Assembly: GCA_023301015.1 (NCBI GenBank)
Contig: JALZVI010000244.1
Location: 1 to 9,465, forward strand
DNA from: Rickettsiales bacterium
GTDB taxonomy: Bacteria; Pseudomonadota; Alphaproteobacteria; Rickettsiales; 21-14-0-20-44-7
DNA: 9,465 bases
Reading direction: 5' to 3'
The notes beneath the pieces are model-generated. The model was not told where the DNA came from. It did no database searches and saw only the letters and a list, made by a program, of their open reading frames with translations. Positions 6,771-9,465 of this stretch are shown piece after piece. A program made the translations under genes and the position numbers. Positions within the stretch are counted from its first letter, which is position 1. The number at the start of each line of letters is the position of its first letter.

Positions 6771-7832
6771 TTAGTTGCGTGCAATGCTGCGAGGTTTTTC
6801 ACGCGGGGTGGGGGTGAATTCTGTTGTTCTGGCGGTTGCAACAATTTTTGGTGGGACGTAGGTTTTTGCAGCAGTGCTGATATCGCCACTAACTCTTGCG
6901 CTGCTATATCTAGCGTAACCACCTTCGGAGCGATATCCTTTGCTAACAGGGTAGATATGTGCGTTGGCATAGCTGGTGATGCGGTTTTTCTTTAGGAGCG
7001 CCATTTTCACATAGGCTTCGTCAAGCAATTTCCTCATTTGCGCATTACGGCTGGAGGAGGTTTTTCCGCCCATAACCACGCCAATTACGTTCCCCTCACG
7101 GCGCTTTACAGAGGTTGCGACATTGAAACCAGATGCGTTGATATATCCAGTCTTCAAGCCGTTTGCGCCTTTATATTCCTGCACTAGCTTGTTGTGGGTT
7201 TTGTATTTTTTGCCGTTATATGTGAAGCTGCTTTTGGTGAAAAAATGTGCATATTGTGGATAGTGCTTTTTGAGGGCGATGCTCAAAATTGTCATGTCTT
7301 TTGCAGTTGTAATTTGCTTGGAGTTAGGCAGGCCGTGCGGGTTTTTGAAGGTGGTTTTTGTCATGCCAAGCTGCCTTGCGCGGGCTGTCATAATTTTGGC
7401 GAATTTTGCTTCGCTACCAGCCAAATGCTCAGCTACAACAACTGCTACGTCATTTGCTGAGCGGATGATTAGGGCAGGAATGGCGTCGCGCACACGGATG
7501 GTGCTTCCCGCTTTGAGGGAGATGTTGGTTTGTGGTTGTGATGCTGCTTTTGCAGAAACACGCATTCTGGTGCTCATTCTAATTTTGCTTTTTTTCATGG
7601 ATTCAAACATCAGATAAAGCGTCATCATCTTTGTCAGAGATGCAGGGTAGCGTTTCTGATTAGCCTTTTCTTGATGCAAGATTTTCCCAGTGTCAGAGTC
7701 AACGACGAATGCTGCGTATTTTGAATTTTGGAGGGACTTATATGAATTTTTGCGTGCGGCAACAGCATCGGTGGCGATCGCCCAGCTGAGGGTGAAAATT
7801 AAGATTGCGGCGATGGTTTTTTTGAGATGCAC
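6771..7832 (-). CDS. dacA: D-alanyl-D-alanine carboxypeptidase (S11, PBP5/6-like)
   Basis: This penicillin-binding enzyme removes the terminal D-Ala from peptidoglycan pentapeptides in the periplasm. The protein has 353 residues. A signal peptide runs to about residue 26 (hydrophobic core 7-20, DAVAA before RKN). All three active-site motifs are present: SLTK (65-68; nucleophile Ser65, Lys68), SAN (125-127) and KTG (227-229). Other S11 hallmarks are NPHGL (164-168) and INASGFNVA (231-239). After about residue 280 the sequence is basic and rich in Tyr, Ser and Pro, without a recognisable PBP5 C-terminal beta domain, SPOR domain or clear amphipathic membrane anchor. The start is GTG at 7832: an in-frame TAA lies two codons upstream, and no other start precedes the signal peptide core. 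No Shine-Dalgarno is present, and a promoter-like pair sits at leaderless distance. The upstream modA-like gene ends 35 bases away. Confidence 0.93.
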   Translation of the reverse strand: MHLKKTIAAILIFTLSWAIATDAVAARKNSYKSLQNSKYAAFVVDSDTGKILHQEKANQKRYPASLTKMMTLYLMFESMKKSKIRMSTRMRVSAKAASQPQTNISLKAGSTIRVRDAIPALIIRSANDVAVVVAEHLAGSEAKFAKIMTARARQLGMTKTTFKNPHGLPNSKQITTAKDMTILSIALKKHYPQYAHFFTKSSFTYNGKKYKTHNKLVQEYKGANGLKTGYINASGFNVATSVKRREGNVIGVVMGGKTSSSRNAQMRKLLDEAYVKMALLKKNRITSYANAHIYPVSKGYRSEGGYARYSSARVSGDISTAAKTYVPPKIVATARTTEFTPTPREKPRSIARN

Positions 7833-7838
7833 TAATTA

Positions 7839-7867
7839 TATATAGGATGAAAATCTGGGTTGTACAA
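7839..7867 (-). promoter_or_regulatory. Candidate promoter of the carboxypeptidase gene (possibly leaderless)
   Basis: The minus strand shows TTGTAC (7867-7862) as -35 and TATATA (7844-7839) as -10, with a 17-base spacer. The -10 ends 7 bases before the first base of the GTG start codon, so transcription would begin at or next to the G. The -35 lies immediately after the stop codon of the upstream gene. A second possible -10 (TATAAT, 7840-7835) would start transcription inside the gene and is less consistent with translation from the GTG. Confidence 0.42.
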
Positions 7868-8650
7868 TTATTCAACTAAAAAACCTGCATTTTCTAATAC
7901 ATCTTTTGCTTTTGCTTCGCTCAAGTGCGACAAAAACTTGCGCGCTTCTTCCATATTATTCCCCAAAACAATCGCGGCATAATATTCTATGGGCGAATGC
8001 AGCTTTTCTGGAATGTCGCCAACATAGCGCAGCTGGTTGGAAAATAGGCGGGCATCGGTGCTGTATACAATGCCAGCTGTTTGGCTTTTGATGAGAAGAT
8101 CAACGGTTTTTGCAGATGTCGGCGCAAGGACGATAAAGCGCTTGAACTTGGCCCATTTCCCTACATTGCGCAAAACTTCTTGCGTGCGTTCTCCCAAACT
8201 ACTCACTTGCGCATCTGCCATCACCATGAGGGCGCGGTTGTGGATATAATCTAGGGCGTCTTCGAGCTTTTTTGTCTCTTCGTCCATCTTAAACTCGGTG
8301 GAGGTGACTAGAGACAGGCGATTGCCAGCAATCTTTGTGCGTGAGCTGGCGTCAATCAGACCTCGAGCTTGGAGGTCGTCCAGCCACTTGTTATCGGAAA
8401 CAATAATGATATCCGCAGGGTCGCCATAGTCAATTTTTAGCACAAGCTCAGAAGCCGACTCAAACACGGCGTTCAAATCGACGTTCTTCTCACGCGAATA
8501 TTCTCGTGCGATTATGGAGATTGGTGCTGTCATGCTTGAAGATACTAAGATTGTGACTGACTCAATATTCTCAAGCTGGCCGATATCGTTGTTTACAGCG
8601 CCAGCGGAGATGCTTAAGGAAAGTAGGGCGGAGAGGAGGAGCTTTTTCAT
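7868..8650 (-). CDS. modA: ModA-like periplasmic oxyanion (molybdate-type) binding protein
   Basis: This 260-residue protein resembles the substrate-binding component of molybdate ABC importers. The signal peptide is MKKLLLSALLSLSISAGA, with a probable cut after residue 18. ModA-like segments in order: VSSSMTAPI (36-44), FESASELVLKIDYGDPADI (63-81), SDNKWLDDLQARGLID (85-100), GNRLSLV (109-115), AGIVYSTDA (192-200) and IEYYAAIVLGNN (221-232). The serines in the first two segments and Tyr196 match residues that hold molybdate in E. coli ModA. The VPAG segment of classical ModA reads VSSLG here (149-153), so ligand preference could differ. The ATG at 8650 overlaps the stop of the upstream cca-like gene (ATGA) and has AGAGGTGA upstream. 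A longer in-frame start at 8731 lies inside that gene and would spoil the signal peptide. No permease or ATPase gene adjoins it. Confidence 0.83.
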   Translation of the reverse strand: MKKLLLSALLSLSISAGAVNNDIGQLENIESVTILVSSSMTAPISIIAREYSREKNVDLNAVFESASELVLKIDYGDPADIIIVSDNKWLDDLQARGLIDASSRTKIAGNRLSLVTSTEFKMDEETKKLEDALDYIHNRALMVMADAQVSSLGERTQEVLRNVGKWAKFKRFIVLAPTSAKTVDLLIKSQTAGIVYSTDARLFSNQLRYVGDIPEKLHSPIEYYAAIVLGNNMEEARKFLSHLSEAKAKDVLENAGFLVE

Positions 8651-9465
8651 CGTGCATTCACCTCTTGAACCAAGTGCTTCAGGCGCTTCATCAGCTCGTC
8701 GCGGGTGAGGAAATAGCCGTGGCGCTCCCAATATTGTTCCAGCTCGGACAAAACCTGCCCGATTTTTTTGCCTTCCTTCACGCCCATATTAATCACATCT
8801 TTCCCATAAATCGGGAAGCGTGGAATTTGCCATGATTCGGCGAAGTTCAACACCTCGTGCAAGTCAGCGCCCAAACGTCCGCGTGCGGCCTCTAAATAGG
8901 CAATGTCGCGGAAGCGGTCTTTGCCGACATGGCGCATAATGATTTTTGGATCAGAAGTGTCGATATCTTCCTTCAGCAGCTTCAGCACCTTGCTGTCTTC
9001 CTTCGACATTCTCCAATGCTGCAACAGCGCGCCCAGCTCATAGCCCTCAATGGCGGCAAGGCGACGGATGGTGTGTGGTTTTTCTTCAATCTCTTGCAAG
9101 TTTTGCAGCACCTGCGTGTCGACTTCACCAGGGAAGATGAATGGCAAAATACCTGCGCTTTGCATGAAATCTAGCGTTTGCGCGGCGTTTTCTAGCTGCA
9201 AAATTTTGAACATCTCGGCTTGGATTCGTTCGCCTGAGAGATTGTTGATTTTTTGTGCATTGCGGGTGCAGATGCGCATCACGTCGCGGTCAGGTTCGCC
9301 TTGGCCGAACTTGCCGAAAAAGCGGAAATAGCGCAGAATTCGCAAATAATCTTCGCGGACTCGCTCTTCAGCATTGCCGATGAAACAAACTTTGCCGCTG
9401 CGCAAATGGTCTAAGCCGCCGAAAAAGTCGGTGAGAGTGCCGTCTGCTGAGAGGTAGAGGGCGTT
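8647..9465 (-). CDS. cca: CCA tRNA nucleotidyltransferase / poly(A) polymerase family, 5' end cut by window edge
   Basis: The frame is open from the right edge, and 272 codons plus the stop are visible. It begins NALYLSADGTLTDFFGGLDH, typical of the end of the class II nucleotidyltransferase head domain, where the gene continues towards its catalytic DxD residues outside the window. The RNA/nucleotide-binding neck signature follows: ERVREDYLRILRYFRFFGKF (about residues 34-53 of the visible part). The rest is helical, as in body and tail domains, and ends in EVNAR. The family adds or repairs the CCA end of tRNAs using CTP and ATP; some relatives only polyadenylate RNA, and this fragment cannot settle which. 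Its stop overlaps the ATG of the modA-like gene by 4 bases, so the two are likely co-transcribed and translationally coupled. A TTG at 9405 is merely an internal leucine codon, because homology continues upstream of it. Confidence 0.9.
   Translation of the reverse strand, partial: NALYLSADGTLTDFFGGLDHLRSGKVCFIGNAEERVREDYLRILRYFRFFGKFGQGEPDRDVMRICTRNAQKINNLSGERIQAEMFKILQLENAAQTLDFMQSAGILPFIFPGEVDTQVLQNLQEIEEKPHTIRRLAAIEGYELGALLQHWRMSKEDSKVLKLLKEDIDTSDPKIIMRHVGKDRFRDIAYLEAARGRLGADLHEVLNFAESWQIPRFPIYGKDVINMGVKEGKKIGQVLSELEQYWERHGYFLTRDELMKRLKHLVQEVNAR

Noticed and set aside
8651..8731. Longer 287-residue version of the ModA-like protein starting at 8731
   Set aside because: The extra 27 residues overlap the cca-like gene and precede a normal signal peptide that starts at 8650, which also has a Shine-Dalgarno.
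8647..9405. A complete 252-residue protein starting at the TTG at 9405
   Set aside because: Family-like sequence (NALYLSADGTLTDFFGG) continues upstream to the window edge in the same frame, so the gene is truncated by the edge.
1..9465. A novel defence, mobile or biosynthetic system
   Set aside because: All nine genes belong to known families, most of them housekeeping; there are no transposase, integrase, toxin, nuclease or CRISPR-like signals.

Overview
The window looks like ordinary bacterial chromosome carrying nine protein genes, all on the minus strand and nearly back to back. Two run off the edges. The longest non-coding gaps are 57, 61 and 63 bases, so no stretch over 300 bases lacks a gene. 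I see no RNA genes, insertion sequences, CRISPR arrays or phage genes. An alphaproteobacterium of moderate GC is the most likely source. The reasons are the order gyrA-coaD-peptidyl-prolyl isomerase, which I know from alphaproteobacteria, an FdxA-type seven-iron ferredoxin, and a CCA-adding enzyme close to alphaproteobacterial forms. I cannot name a genus.

In the direction of transcription (high to low coordinates) the layout is as follows. First is the 3' part of a tRNA nucleotidyltransferase gene (cca-like), joined by a 4-base ATGA overlap to a ModA-type periplasmic binding protein. Next come a D-alanyl-D-alanine carboxypeptidase, the ferredoxin fdxA and a divergent PfkB-family kinase. The unit gyrA-coaD-ppiA follows, closed by a strong intrinsic terminator. 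Last is a TldE/PmbA-family gene cut by the left edge.

The functions are mostly housekeeping: tRNA 3'-end maturation, oxyanion uptake, cell-wall trimming, electron transfer, DNA supercoiling, coenzyme A synthesis, periplasmic folding, and peptide processing or quality control. The small-molecule kinase has no assigned substrate.

The most interesting signal concerns starts. The carboxypeptidase, the PfkB kinase and gyrA lack a Shine-Dalgarno sequence, and each has a -10-like hexamer ending exactly 7 bases before the first base of its start codon. Two of the three also have a -35-like hexamer at 17-base spacing. Most downstream genes have clear Shine-Dalgarno sequences. This suggests leaderless transcripts at the heads of the transcription units. 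I found no evidence of a new defence, mobile or biosynthetic system.
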